DNA of 64,000 nt from Gammaproteobacteria bacterium (GTDB lineage: Bacteria; Pseudomonadota; Gammaproteobacteria; UBA6429; Thiohalophilaceae). Positions 1-7,594 of the stretch are shown one piece after another. A program made the position numbers and the translations under genes. Numbering within the stretch: the first letter of the stretch is position 1; each line of letters begins with the position of its first letter. Below the pieces are notes generated by a model that saw only the letters and a list, made by a program, of their open reading frames with translations, did not search any database and was not told where the DNA came from. Where the stretch lies: the NCBI GenBank assembly GCA_029881995.1, contig JAOULO010000004.1, positions 1 to 64,000 of the forward strand, written 5' to 3'.

Positions 1-1
1 C

Positions 2-1021
2 CTCATCTCCGGTGGTCTCGATTCCATGCTCGCAACCAAGGTCGTAATGGATCAGGGTGTTCACGTGGAGGGGATTAATTTCTTTACCGGTTTCTGTGTG
101 GAGGGGCATACCCATGCCATTCGCAAGCGGGACCAGAAGAAGGAAAAGCGTAATAATGCGCTGTGGTGTGCGGAGCAGTTGGGCATTAAGCTGCACATTG
201 TCGACGTGATCGAGGAATATAAGGACGTTTTGCTCAATCCGAAGCATGGCTATGGCGCCAACCTGAATCCCTGCCAGGACTGTAAGACCTTTATGATCCA
301 CAAGGCGCTGGAGTGGATTCAGGATCACGATTTTGATTTTATTATCACCGGTGAGGTGGTGGGTCAGCGGCCGATGTCGCAGCGCAAGGACCTGATGCCG
401 GTGATTGCCCGTGAGTCGGGGGCGAATGATCTGCTGCTGCGCCCGCTGTGTGCGAAGAACCTGCCGGAGACCAAGGCGGAACGGGAAGGCTGGGTGAAGC
501 GTGATGAGCTGTTGGGCTTCAGCGGTCGCAACCGTAAACCGCAAATGGCCCTGGCCGCCCAGTTTGGTTTTAAAGATTACGCCACACCCGCCGGCGGTTG
601 CTGTTTTCTTACCGATGAAAACTATTCCAAGAAGGTCGTCGACATGTGGGAGCATCGCCCCTCACGTGATTATGAGCTGGATGACATTATGTTATTAAAA
701 GTGGGCCGCCACATTCGCCCGCGAGATAACTTCAAGATGATCGTCGGTCGTGAAGAGGGTGAGAACAAATTCATGGAAGGTTATCGCAAGCAGTTTATCT
801 CCATGTACACCACCAGCCACAATGGCCCGCTGGCCTTGCTAGACGGCAAAGACATTAGCGATGAAGACATCGAACTGGCCGCGCGTATTGTCGCCCGCTT
901 TGGTCAGGGCAAGACCGCCGAACAGGTGACCGTTGAGGCCAAACAGCCGGACGGTAATATAAAGGAATATACGGTAGAGCCCATGCCGCCGACGCAGATG
1001 CCTGAGGAGTGGTATGTTTAA
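2..1021 (+). CDS. PP-loop ATPase, MnmA/ThiI-like tRNA thiolation family protein (5' end outside window)
   Basis: The reading frame is open from base 2, and the first visible residues LISGGLDS are the ATP-binding PP-loop (SGGxDS), so the true start lies just upstream of the window. A CxxC pair follows (NPCQDC, visible residues 91 and 94) and a second GGCC motif lies near residue 205, as in PP-loop enzymes that activate tRNA and transfer sulfur. The C-terminal ~110 residues (from VGRHIRPRDN, through LAARIVARFGQGK) resemble the small NFACT-R-type RNA-binding domain fused to MnmA-like proteins in diverse bacteria. Family membership is clear; the exact tRNA substrate is not known, so no symbol is given. 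Its last 63 nt recur, partly decayed, at 2820-2882. A TusA-family gene lies at 3705, which fits a sulfur-relay role (inference). Confidence 0.75.
   Translation, partial: LISGGLDSMLATKVVMDQGVHVEGINFFTGFCVEGHTHAIRKRDQKKEKRNNALWCAEQLGIKLHIVDVIEEYKDVLLNPKHGYGANLNPCQDCKTFMIHKALEWIQDHDFDFIITGEVVGQRPMSQRKDLMPVIARESGANDLLLRPLCAKNLPETKAEREGWVKRDELLGFSGRNRKPQMALAAQFGFKDYATPAGGCCFLTDENYSKKVVDMWEHRPSRDYELDDIMLLKVGRHIRPRDNFKMIVGREEGENKFMEGYRKQFISMYTTSHNGPLALLDGKDISDEDIELAARIVARFGQGKTAEQVTVEAKQPDGNIKEYTVEPMPPTQMPEEWYV
959..1021 (+). repeat. Direct repeat copy 1 (3' end of the PP-loop gene)
   Basis: This stretch, coding the C-terminus IKEYTVEPMPPTQMPEEWYV and stop, matches 2820-2882 at 55 of 63 positions without gaps. 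The matches continue up to and including the TAA stop codon. It is the intact copy, inside the functional gene. Confidence 0.85.
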
Positions 1022-1097
1022 ACTTTGGCGCTTTGACGAAACAGCCTGCCCTCTTAACTAAAAGGGGACAGGCCATGATTGCTATCAGTACAACATA

Positions 1098-2618
1098 TTA
1101 AAGCGGGTTAATTGGCGGGTAGATAGGAGGATCGATAGGGTCACTGCCTGAATCCTCAAAATGAACAGTACAGTTAACATCCCTGTTCATTGTAACTACC
1201 CCATCGTTACAGTCTGCGTCACCACCAAAAAATGGGGTAATTGAGCTTGATGTATTTGCGTACAACCTGACAACAGTTCCGTAATTGTAAAACTCACCAC
1301 AATCATACCCACAACTAATCCCTCTCGGGGATGAAGTAACCGAGCCTGATCCTGGCCCTGTTTTTCTGATCTTTAATTTGCGATGACTAGTGGTTCGGAC
1401 TTTAACACCGATTGCCTCATCATACAGGTCAGCAACGGTAAAAACGGTTCCACCATTACACCAACCGGAAACAGAACCAAAGACACGTGTATTGTATGAC
1501 GCGCCACCACCACTGTCTCCAAAGATCATGCTGTTACCACTCATGCGCACCAGATTATCATCCGATGCCCAGTTAGAATTACATGCATTTATTGTGGATA
1601 CCACACGAGTGTTACAATCTCGTCGGTTTGATCCACGGCCATAAAAACAGATGGGCTCGTTGATACTAATACCCGCATGTGGTTCAACCGAGTTGACATT
1701 CCGGATTTGATTTTCGCTTGCAAAAAATAGCGGGGGTTCATCGCTGACTGTCGTAGACCAGGCTACATCACCAAAACTCCCATAGTACTTTTGTTGTAGT
1801 GTCATCGAGTGCCAGCCTTCACCTTCATGTAAAATTCCGACAGGAGTATTACAATGAGATGACGACGTTACTCCAGTAGTTGCGTATCTATTAAAAACTG
1901 ACCATCCCGATGTGCAACTGATGTTTATATACATACCACCAAAAGCAGAATATGGAACCATCGCTGGTTTATCACTAACTGTCAGGTTGACATCCGCACG
2001 TAACGATATAGGAAGAGTAGACTTAATATCACTTATCTGTGGTGCTGTCCCCGACTTCTTAGCGACAATCACGTCAACCTTACCTTTATTTCGAAAATCA
2101 ACAGAGACTGAAAAGTTATCAACTCCCTGGTCTCGAAGCATTTTCGTGACTTGCTTTTTACGCTGATTAAGTTCCTTAAGTGAAAACGGTTGTCGATCGA
2201 CAACTTTAATATGCCTTTTGGCAGAAGCCACCAAATCATGTACCTCCTTGCCGGCAACGCCCTTTACATATAATGAAGGAGTTCCACCAGGTTCCATTGA
2301 CAATACCGAACCGATAAAGATATCCGGCCTGCTTTTAGATAACTTTACGGCAATGGCGCCAATTTCTTCAGCGACTTTATGATCGGCCATCGCCTCTGCA
2401 AATGTCCAGCCTCTTGCCTTTGCAACCAGTGTTAGGTCTTCAATCAAGGCATCTTCATCGGATTGATGATGAGCATCGGCAAAGCTATGACCATCACGTG
2501 TAATTGGGACTGACTTGTTATCTATTTTAGATTGAACAACTTCATCCATGGCGTAAATTTCATGACTCAAACATATCGATAAGCCAAGCATACTTCCGTA
2601 TATCCATTTTTTTTTCAT
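1098..2618 (-). CDS. Secreted trypsin-like serine protease with C-terminal repeat-type domain
   Basis: 506 aa from the ATG at 2618, chosen because AAGGAG lies five bases before it; a longer frame exists but lacks a ribosome site. The N-terminus MKKKWIYGSMLGLSICLSHE is a signal peptide. A pro-region of roughly 200 residues with an alpha-lytic-protease-like look follows. The catalytic triad is visible as SSHC (His255), GDVAW (Asp284) and FGDSGGG (Ser369). Many cysteines in the catalytic part suggest disulfides after export. The C-terminal part (from about residue 420, GSGSVTSSPRGISCGYDC) looks like a short bacterial beta-repeat module and ends in a proline-rich tail. The gene is flanked by two copies of the end of the preceding gene, which suggests it arrived by insertion or duplication. 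Its target is unknown. Confidence 0.8.
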   Translation of the reverse strand: MKKKWIYGSMLGLSICLSHEIYAMDEVVQSKIDNKSVPITRDGHSFADAHHQSDEDALIEDLTLVAKARGWTFAEAMADHKVAEEIGAIAVKLSKSRPDIFIGSVLSMEPGGTPSLYVKGVAGKEVHDLVASAKRHIKVVDRQPFSLKELNQRKKQVTKMLRDQGVDNFSVSVDFRNKGKVDVIVAKKSGTAPQISDIKSTLPISLRADVNLTVSDKPAMVPYSAFGGMYINISCTSGWSVFNRYATTGVTSSSHCNTPVGILHEGEGWHSMTLQQKYYGSFGDVAWSTTVSDEPPLFFASENQIRNVNSVEPHAGISINEPICFYGRGSNRRDCNTRVVSTINACNSNWASDDNLVRMSGNSMIFGDSGGGASYNTRVFGSVSGWCNGGTVFTVADLYDEAIGVKVRTTSHRKLKIRKTGPGSGSVTSSPRGISCGYDCGEFYNYGTVVRLYANTSSSITPFFGGDADCNDGVVTMNRDVNCTVHFEDSGSDPIDPPIYPPINPL

Positions 2619-2710
2619 TACGTTCTCCTTGTATTGCATCTTCCAAACATCTTGCTCTTTAAAACACGCCATATAACCATATAACTGCTATGGTCGTATT
2701 AACGATTCCA

Positions 2711-2732
2711 GACACCTATCAAAAATGGTGTC
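2711..2732. promoter_or_regulatory. Inverted repeat GACACC-N10-GGTGTC upstream of the protease gene
   Basis: GACACC (2711-2716) and GGTGTC (2727-2732) are perfect inverted arms 10 bp apart, and a further GACACC half-site follows at 2741. The arms lie about 95 bp upstream of the protease start. The layout suits an operator for a dimeric regulator, but nothing identifies the protein. Confidence 0.3.
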
Positions 2733-2785
2733 GTAGCAATGACACCCGATGACGAAAAAAGGTTTAGTAGAGAACGTATAAAAAG

Positions 2786-2814
2786 CTAAAAAGGGGTCGA
2801 CATAAAACCCCCTT
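2786..2814 (-). terminator. Probable rho-independent terminator of the lipoprotein gene
   Basis: Read on the minus strand, AAGGGG and CCCCTT form a stem around a 12-nt loop and are followed by a T-rich tract. It lies about 110 nt after the stop of the minus-strand lipoprotein gene at 2922-3479. Confidence 0.45.
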
Positions 2815-2819
2815 GTTTA

Positions 2820-2882
2820 ATTGAAGAATATACGGTGGAGCCCATACCGCCGACGCAGACACCTGAAGAGTGGTATGTTTAA
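2820..2882 (+). repeat. Direct repeat copy 2: orphan fragment of the PP-loop gene end
   Basis: In frame this encodes IEEYTVEPIPPTQTPEEWYV and a stop, nearly the same as the C-terminus of the gene ending at 1021 (55 of 63 bases, 17 of 20 residues). No start codon or upstream part of that gene precedes it: the frame meets a stop just upstream. It is therefore a gene remnant. Most base differences are transitions and several are silent, so the copy diverged for some time, perhaps partly under selection before it broke. Confidence 0.85.
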
Positions 2883-2921
2883 GTTAAGGTGTACGACAAG
2901 CTGCCGTACACAATAAATAGT

Positions 2922-3479
2922 TTATTGGCGCGTGTAATAATAAAAGCCTGGGATGTAATCAAAACGTATAAATGGATTATTACCCTGATAGTTCAGGTCA
3001 TGAGTAAAAAACCGGCTTCCCTCTACCCTGAATACCACCAGGTTCACACTGTTGATATCTGTGGGTGTTAGTTCATTATTAATTTTGAGCTTGCTATAGG
3101 TGACATCCAACTCGGTTGCGGTTTTACCTTCACTGTCTGTTGCCTCTCCACCGACTTGATAGACTCCTAAAACCTCAGTGATCCAATTGCCAGTTGTTGC
3201 AAGATTGATACAGTCTCTTGTCTGATAGTTTCTAATCGTCATGACCATCGACTTATCGGCATTGAACGTGAGCGTATTTCGAAAATGTACTGTTGGATCC
3301 CCGTTATCAAAATGAATTGATGTACACGGGCTCAACCAGGTTCCGACAATCTGCTCACCCTGTGGCCTGTTGTCTACTGTGTTTGTATTGTTGGTTGAAC
3401 TCGAATCCCCTCCACCGCAGGCGGTCATGCTTGAAAACACTGTTATTAATAGAAACACTTTTAATTTTGTAAGATTCAC
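2922..3479 (-). CDS. Hypothetical lipoprotein
   Basis: 185 aa, starting with GTG at 3479 preceded by AAGGAG at a seven- to eight-base distance. The N-terminus MNLTKLKVFLLITVFSSMTAC is a lipoprotein signal with a lipobox ending in Cys21, followed by a Gly/Ser/Asn-rich linker. The mature part has no motif I recognise; it looks beta-rich (for example VGTWLSPCTSIHF and YQVGGEATDSEG) and may be a lipocalin-like fold, which is only a guess. It stands alone on the minus strand between the repeat remnant and the tusA-like gene and has its own likely terminator. Confidence 0.7.
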   Translation of the reverse strand: MNLTKLKVFLLITVFSSMTACGGGDSSSTNNTNTVDNRPQGEQIVGTWLSPCTSIHFDNGDPTVHFRNTLTFNADKSMVMTIRNYQTRDCINLATTGNWITEVLGVYQVGGEATDSEGKTATELDVTYSKLKINNELTPTDINSVNLVVFRVEGSRFFTHDLNYQGNNPFIRFDYIPGFYYYTRQ

Positions 3480-3704
3480 TTAGACTCCTTGTTTATCCTT
3501 TTTATAAATTGGCCTAACACTACCATACGTATATAAGTCCTTAAAACTCCTCTATCACACCCTGAATATTTTCGGTAAAACTCTCGGTAAAATGCCCAAA
3601 TAATACGCAAATCGGCCTTTTATAGTGATTCCAACGCGGTACAATACGCCGCCTCAGGGATAAGCAAATACCGTACTGAACCATCACTCAACCGCAGACG
3701 AATC

Positions 3705-3935
3705 ATGAGCCAATACGAACTTGATGCCAGACGAATCCTCTGCCCCATGCCGGTGATTCGCACCCAGGATAAAGTGGCGACACTTAGCCCTGGCGATGAG
3801 CTGGTGGTGACCTGCACCGATCCCGGTGCCCTGAACGATATTCCCGCCTGGTGCCGCATCAATGGCCACACGGTTTTAAACACAGAACAAAAGGATGATG
3901 AAGTCATTATTACTCTGAAAGTAGGTGAGGCATGA
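3705..3935 (+). CDS. TusA/SirA family sulfur-carrier-like protein
   Basis: 76 aa, the usual length for the TusA family. The signature LDARRILCPMPVIRT carries the conserved CPxP cysteine (Cys13) that holds a persulfide in TusA, and the rest (PGDELVVTCTDPGALNDIPAW) follows the family pattern. TusA relays sulfur to tRNA 2-thiolation or to sulfur oxidation enzymes; paralogues such as YedF and YeeD have other roles, so the exact partner is open. The last four bases overlap the next gene start (ATGA), indicating co-translation with the CDF transporter. The PP-loop tRNA-thiolation-like gene upstream is a possible partner. Confidence 0.85.
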   Translation: MSQYELDARRILCPMPVIRTQDKVATLSPGDELVVTCTDPGALNDIPAWCRINGHTVLNTEQKDDEVIITLKVGEA

Positions 3936-5122
3936 GTCACAGCCATCACCACCACCATCATCACACCCCGGCATCGGTGGAAGAACAACGAAGCGATCGC
4001 TATCGCGCCACCATAAAGGTGACTCTGATCGGTTCGGTGATTGATCTGTTACTGGGCGTGGCCAAGATCGTGGTGGGTTATCTGGCCCATTCCGCCGCCC
4101 TGATCGCTGACGGTATTCATTCCCTGTCGGATTTAGGCACCGATGCCATCGTGCTGTATGCCGCCAAGCATTCCCACGTCGAGGCCGATGATGAACACCC
4201 CTATGGTCATGGCCGTATCGAGACCGTGGCCACGGTTGCCCTGGGTGTGGCCCTTATCGCGGTTGCGGTTGGGATTTCTTATGACGCCATCGACCGCCTG
4301 TTCCACCCGGAAGCCCTCTGGGTGCCCGGCATGTGGGCGCTAGTGGTCGCCGCCATTTCCATTGTCGCCAAGGAAGCCATCTACCACTACACCATGCACA
4401 TGGCGAAGAAGTATCGCTCGAACATGCTCAAGGCTAATGCCTGGCATAGTCGCTCTGATGCCATTTCTTCCATTATCGTGGTGATCGGCGTGGCCGGTGC
4501 CATGGCTGGCTTGAACTACCTGGATGCCGTAGCGGCAGTTGGGGTAGCCCTGATGGTGGCCAAGATCGGCTGGGACCTGGCCTGGCATAGCCTGCGCGAA
4601 TTGATCGATACCGGCCTGGAGCCGGAGCGTGTAGAAGAGATCCGGAAAAGTATTCTGGGAGTGGACGGGGTGAAGACCCTGCACATCCTGCGCACCCGCC
4701 TGATGGGAGGCGAGGCCCTGGTGGATGTACATATCCAGGTGGATCCCCAGCTTAGTGTCTCGGAAGGCCACCAGATCAGTGAGACCGTGCGCCACTCGTT
4801 AATAAAGGAATACGATGAGGTAAGCGATGTGATGGTACACATCGACCCGGAAGATGACGAAGTGCATGCCCCCAATGCCGGTTTGCCCCTGCGCGAGAAA
4901 TTACTCGACCAGCTCAACACCGCCTGGGCAGGGATCGACGAATCCAGCCAGATTGATGACATTACCCTGCACTATCTTGAAGGAAAAATTGATGTGGAAC
5001 TCTTGCTTCCACTGGCCGTGATCGCGCATGATCCGGCTCGAGGAGAAGAACTCACCCGGCGTTTTGACCAGATAGCTGATTCTCTCAGCGAAATAGGCCA
5101 GATAAAACTCCGATATCATTAA
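3932..5122 (+). CDS. Cation diffusion facilitator family metal transporter
   Basis: 396 aa. The N-terminus is a natural His-rich metal-binding stretch (MSHSHHHHHHHTP). Transmembrane segments follow with the two CDF metal-site motifs, HSAALIADGIHSLSD in helix 2 and HSRSD in helix 5, and the family motif YGHGRIETVA. A cytosolic C-terminal dimerisation domain begins near residue 220, and about 80 further residues extend beyond it. The helix 2 motif HxxxD resembles Zn/Fe-type members. It probably exports Zn2+, Fe2+ or a similar cation from the cytoplasm by proton exchange. The start overlaps the stop of the tusA-like gene, so the two are one operon. Confidence 0.85.
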   Translation: MSHSHHHHHHHTPASVEEQRSDRYRATIKVTLIGSVIDLLLGVAKIVVGYLAHSAALIADGIHSLSDLGTDAIVLYAAKHSHVEADDEHPYGHGRIETVATVALGVALIAVAVGISYDAIDRLFHPEALWVPGMWALVVAAISIVAKEAIYHYTMHMAKKYRSNMLKANAWHSRSDAISSIIVVIGVAGAMAGLNYLDAVAAVGVALMVAKIGWDLAWHSLRELIDTGLEPERVEEIRKSILGVDGVKTLHILRTRLMGGEALVDVHIQVDPQLSVSEGHQISETVRHSLIKEYDEVSDVMVHIDPEDDEVHAPNAGLPLREKLLDQLNTAWAGIDESSQIDDITLHYLEGKIDVELLLPLAVIAHDPARGEELTRRFDQIADSLSEIGQIKLRYH

Positions 5123-5139
5123 TGCACCAAAACGGTGCA
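5123..5139. promoter_or_regulatory. NtrC-binding site upstream of glnA
   Basis: TGCACCAAAACGGTGCA fits the NtrC (GlnG) consensus TGCACCANNNTGGTGCA with one change, and its outer arms ATGCACC/GGTGCAT are perfectly inverted. It begins right after the stop of the transporter gene, about 140 bp before the glnA start. I could not find a convincing sigma-54 -24/-12 element between it and glnA. Confidence 0.75.
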
Positions 5140-5275
5140 TGCTAATGAATTAAGCCTGGCTATTAGATGTCATTTCAATGACCTATCCAGATAGCCCGGC
5201 AAATGCACTAACCAGCTACAAACAAACAGAATTTTTTATGCGTCCAAATTGGTAATACCCGAAGGAGTCACCCAA

Positions 5276-6682
5276 ATGTCCGATAAAGTTTTAAAAATGA
5301 TGAAAGATGAGAACGTGAAGTTCGTCGACTTCCGTTTCACCGATACCCACGGTAAGGAGCAACACGTCTCTGTGCCTGCCCACACCATTGACTCTGACCT
5401 GTTTACCGAAGGTAAGATGTTCGACGGTTCTTCTATCGGCGGTTGGAAGGGCATTAATGAATCCGACATGATCCTGATGCCAGATGCTGATACCGCCATC
5501 ATGGACCCCTTCACTGATGAACCGACTATGATCCTGAGCTGTGACATCCTTGAGCCTGCCACAGGCCAGGGTTATGAGCGTGACCCTCGCTCCATTGCCA
5601 AGCGCGCCGAAGCCTACCTGGCCAGTACCGGTGTGGGTGATACCGCCTTCTTTGGTCCTGAACCTGAATTCTTCATCCTCGACGATGTGCGTTGGGGTTC
5701 TGACATGAGCGGCTCTTTCTACAAGATCGACTCTGAAGAGTCCGAGTGGAACTCCGAGCGTGTTTATACCGACGGCAACATGGGTCACCGCCCTGGTGTG
5801 AAAGGTGGTTATTTCCCTGTACCTCCGGTTGATTCCCTGCATGACCTGCGTGCCGCCATGTGTCTGGCCCTGGAAGAGATGGGTGTGCCTGTTGAAGTGC
5901 ATCACCACGAAGTTGCAACTGCCGGTCAGTGTGAAATCGGCACCAAGTTCAGCACCCTGGTTGAGCGTGCCGACTGGAACCAGCGTATGAAATACGTGAT
6001 CCATAACGTGGCCCATGCCTATGGCAAGACAGCCACCTTTATGCCCAAGCCTCTGGTAGGTGACAATGGCTCAGGTATGCACGTACATATGTCGATTGCC
6101 AAGGGTGGCGATAACCTGTTCTCTGGCGACCAGTACGGCGGCCTGTCAGAAACGGCCCTCTACTACATCGGTGGTGTCATTAAACATGCCCGCGCCCTGA
6201 ATGCCTTCACCAATGCCTCGACCAACTCTTACAAGCGTCTGGTCCCCGGCTTCGAAGCCCCGGTCATGCTGGCCTACTCTGCCCGTAACCGTTCTGCTTC
6301 GATTCGTATTCCTTATGTTGCGAATCCAAAGGGTCGTCGTATCGAAGTTCGCTTCCCGGATCCCACCGCCAACCCATACCTGGCCTTCTCTGCCCTGCTG
6401 ATGGCTGGCCTGGACGGTATCCAGAACAAGATCCACCCAGGTGAAGCGGCTGACAAGGATCTGTACGACCTGCCAGCCGAAGAAGCGGCCAACATCCCAA
6501 CGGTTTGCCACAGCTTCGACCAGGCCCTGGATGCCCTGAACGAAGACCGTGACTTCCTCAAGGCCGGTGGTGTGTTCACTGATGATGTAATCGACGCCTA
6601 TATCAACCTGAAGATGGAAGAAGTGACGCGTATTCGCATGACAACTCATCCTATTGAGTTCGACATGTATTACAGCTGCTAA
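5276..6682 (+). CDS. glnA: Glutamine synthetase type I (GSI-beta)
   Basis: 468 aa, essentially the length of the E. coli enzyme. It makes glutamine from glutamate, ammonia and ATP in the cytoplasm as a dodecamer. The ATG at 5276 follows GAAGGAG at a good distance; an earlier TTG in frame is less likely. Conserved motifs include [10 protein letters not shown], the active-site stretch FGPEPEFF, the ATP-binding [14 protein letters not shown] and NRSASIRIP. The adenylylation site is Tyr397 in DLYDLPAEE, the same number as in E. coli, so control by GlnE is expected. An NtrC site lies upstream and a strong terminator follows, and glnL-glnG lie downstream. Confidence 0.98.
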   Translation: MSDKVLKMMKDENVKFVDFRFTDTHGKEQHVSVPAHTIDSDLFTEGKMFDGSSIGGWKGINESDMILMPDADTAIMDPFTDEPTMILSCDILEPATGQGYERDPRSIAKRAEAYLASTGVGDTAFFGPEPEFFILDDVRWGSDMSGSFYKIDSEESEWNSERVYTDGNMGHRPGVKGGYFPVPPVDSLHDLRAAMCLALEEMGVPVEVHHHEVATAGQCEIGTKFSTLVERADWNQRMKYVIHNVAHAYGKTATFMPKPLVGDNGSGMHVHMSIAKGGDNLFSGDQYGGLSETALYYIGGVIKHARALNAFTNASTNSYKRLVPGFEAPVMLAYSARNRSASIRIPYVANPKGRRIEVRFPDPTANPYLAFSALLMAGLDGIQNKIHPGEAADKDLYDLPAEEAANIPTVCHSFDQALDALNEDRDFLKAGGVFTDDVIDAYINLKMEEVTRIRMTTHPIEFDMYYSC

Positions 6683-6702
6683 TCAGTACTGTCATGCTCG
6701 AT

Positions 6703-6733
6703 AAAAACGCCTCCTTTTGGAGGCGTTTTTTTT
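6703..6733 (+). terminator. Rho-independent terminator of glnA
   Basis: A 12-bp stem (arms 6703-6714 and 6719-6730, core ACGCCTCC/GGAGGCGT) with a TTTT loop runs into a T tract. It lies about 20 nt after the glnA stop. Confidence 0.92.
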
Positions 6734-6771
6734 GGCTGGCTAAAATGAATTAGCTTGCTTATGCTTAGTAC

Positions 6772-7362
6772 ATGAATCGAGCACAAAAAATTTATTGCCT
6801 GTTCCTCACTATCACTCTGGGTAATTTGCCCGCGTATGCCGCCGAACTGGAAAATCCTCCTGAGGAAGAATCAGGCAAGGTCTATCGTAAATATCACTCA
6901 GATGGCGTTGTAGAGTTTACAGACAAACCCATCCGTGGTGGCCGTGAACTGAAAGTCGAGGAAGTACCCACTTACAAGTTTACCTCTCCCAAAACTGTCG
7001 CCAGCCCTACGCCCAGTAGTGGCCCAGGCACCAAACTAAAGACCAAAAAACTGAGCCCCACTGGTCAGTACTCAAGCCTGACGATCACCAGTCCGACTCG
7101 GGGTCAAACCATCCGAGCCAATGACGGTAATGTGAACGTCAGCTTTAACCTCACTCCAGGCCTGAAACCTGGCCACCAGCTTGTCTACCTGCTGAATGGT
7201 ACTCAGGCTATGCGTTCCAGCCAGGCCCAGCCCCTGATCAATATCTCTCGTGGGACGCATACCCTGGTATTACAGGTGGTGGATGCCAATAATCAGGTCC
7301 TGATCAACTCTGACTCCGTCAGTTTTAACGTGAAGCGCTTCTTTAAATCCGGTAGCCCCTGA
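6772..7362 (+). CDS. DUF4124 domain-containing exported protein
   Basis: 196 aa. A signal peptide (MNRAQKIYCLFLTITLGNLP, cleavage near AYA-AE) is followed by a DUF4124 module: VYRKYHSDGVVEFTDKP is the typical 'xVYRxxDxxGxxxFTDxP' pattern of this family of envelope proteins. After a Ser/Pro/Thr-rich linker, the C-terminal half (SSLTITSPTRGQTIRANDG, LNISRGTHTLVLQVVD) reads like an Ig-like beta-sandwich. The function of DUF4124 proteins is unknown. It sits alone between the glnA terminator and the glnL promoter region, a position in which such genes are often found in related bacteria (recalled from memory). Confidence 0.8.
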   Translation: MNRAQKIYCLFLTITLGNLPAYAAELENPPEEESGKVYRKYHSDGVVEFTDKPIRGGRELKVEEVPTYKFTSPKTVASPTPSSGPGTKLKTKKLSPTGQYSSLTITSPTRGQTIRANDGNVNVSFNLTPGLKPGHQLVYLLNGTQAMRSSQAQPLINISRGTHTLVLQVVDANNQVLINSDSVSFNVKRFFKSGSP

Positions 7363-7389
7363 TTAAACCCACAAAATCTCACTTCCTTA

Positions 7390-7406
7390 TGCACCAATAT
7401 GGTGCA
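7390..7406. promoter_or_regulatory. NtrC-binding site upstream of glnL
   Basis: TGCACCAATATGGTGCA is a perfect match to the NtrC consensus TGCACCANNNTGGTGCA and a perfect palindrome apart from the centre. It lies about 190 bp before glnL, so the NtrBC pair is probably controlled by its own product. Confidence 0.85.
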
Positions 7407-7464
7407 CAAATACTGAACTTGCGCTAATATGTAACAGGTACAACCTCAAAAATTTATTGTTTGA

Positions 7465-7480
7465 GGGGCCGAAATTGGCC
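7465..7480 (+). promoter_or_regulatory. Possible sigma-54 promoter before glnL
   Basis: GGGGCCGAAATTGGCC carries GG and GC dinucleotides with the 10-bp gap required between the -24 and -12 elements, about 60-75 bp downstream of the NtrC site. The flanking bases match the TGGCAC-N5-TTGC consensus poorly, so this is only a candidate. Confidence 0.3.
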
Positions 7481-7594
7481 AGTTCGAAATAACTTTCCTT
7501 TGTTAAACAGTAAGATATATTCTACTTCCAGATATTTTCAAGAAACGCACTATTCCGGACCAAAGCTGGTTTGAATATTGCAAAACTCTGATAT

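Noticed and set aside
3932-3970. Seven consecutive histidines at the N-terminus of the CDF transporter, resembling a cloning tag
   Set aside because: The codons are mixed CAC/CAT, the start overlaps the tusA-like stop and no vector sequence is present. His-rich N-termini are common in metal transporters.
5146-5275. Possible sigma-54 -24/-12 promoter of glnA
   Set aside because: Each GG in the interval was checked for GC twelve bases on; none fits the required spacing.
5291-6016. Long open frame antisense to glnA (241 codons)
   Set aside because: It is a shadow of the strongly biased glnA codons, has no ribosome site or recognisable motif, and glnA is certain.
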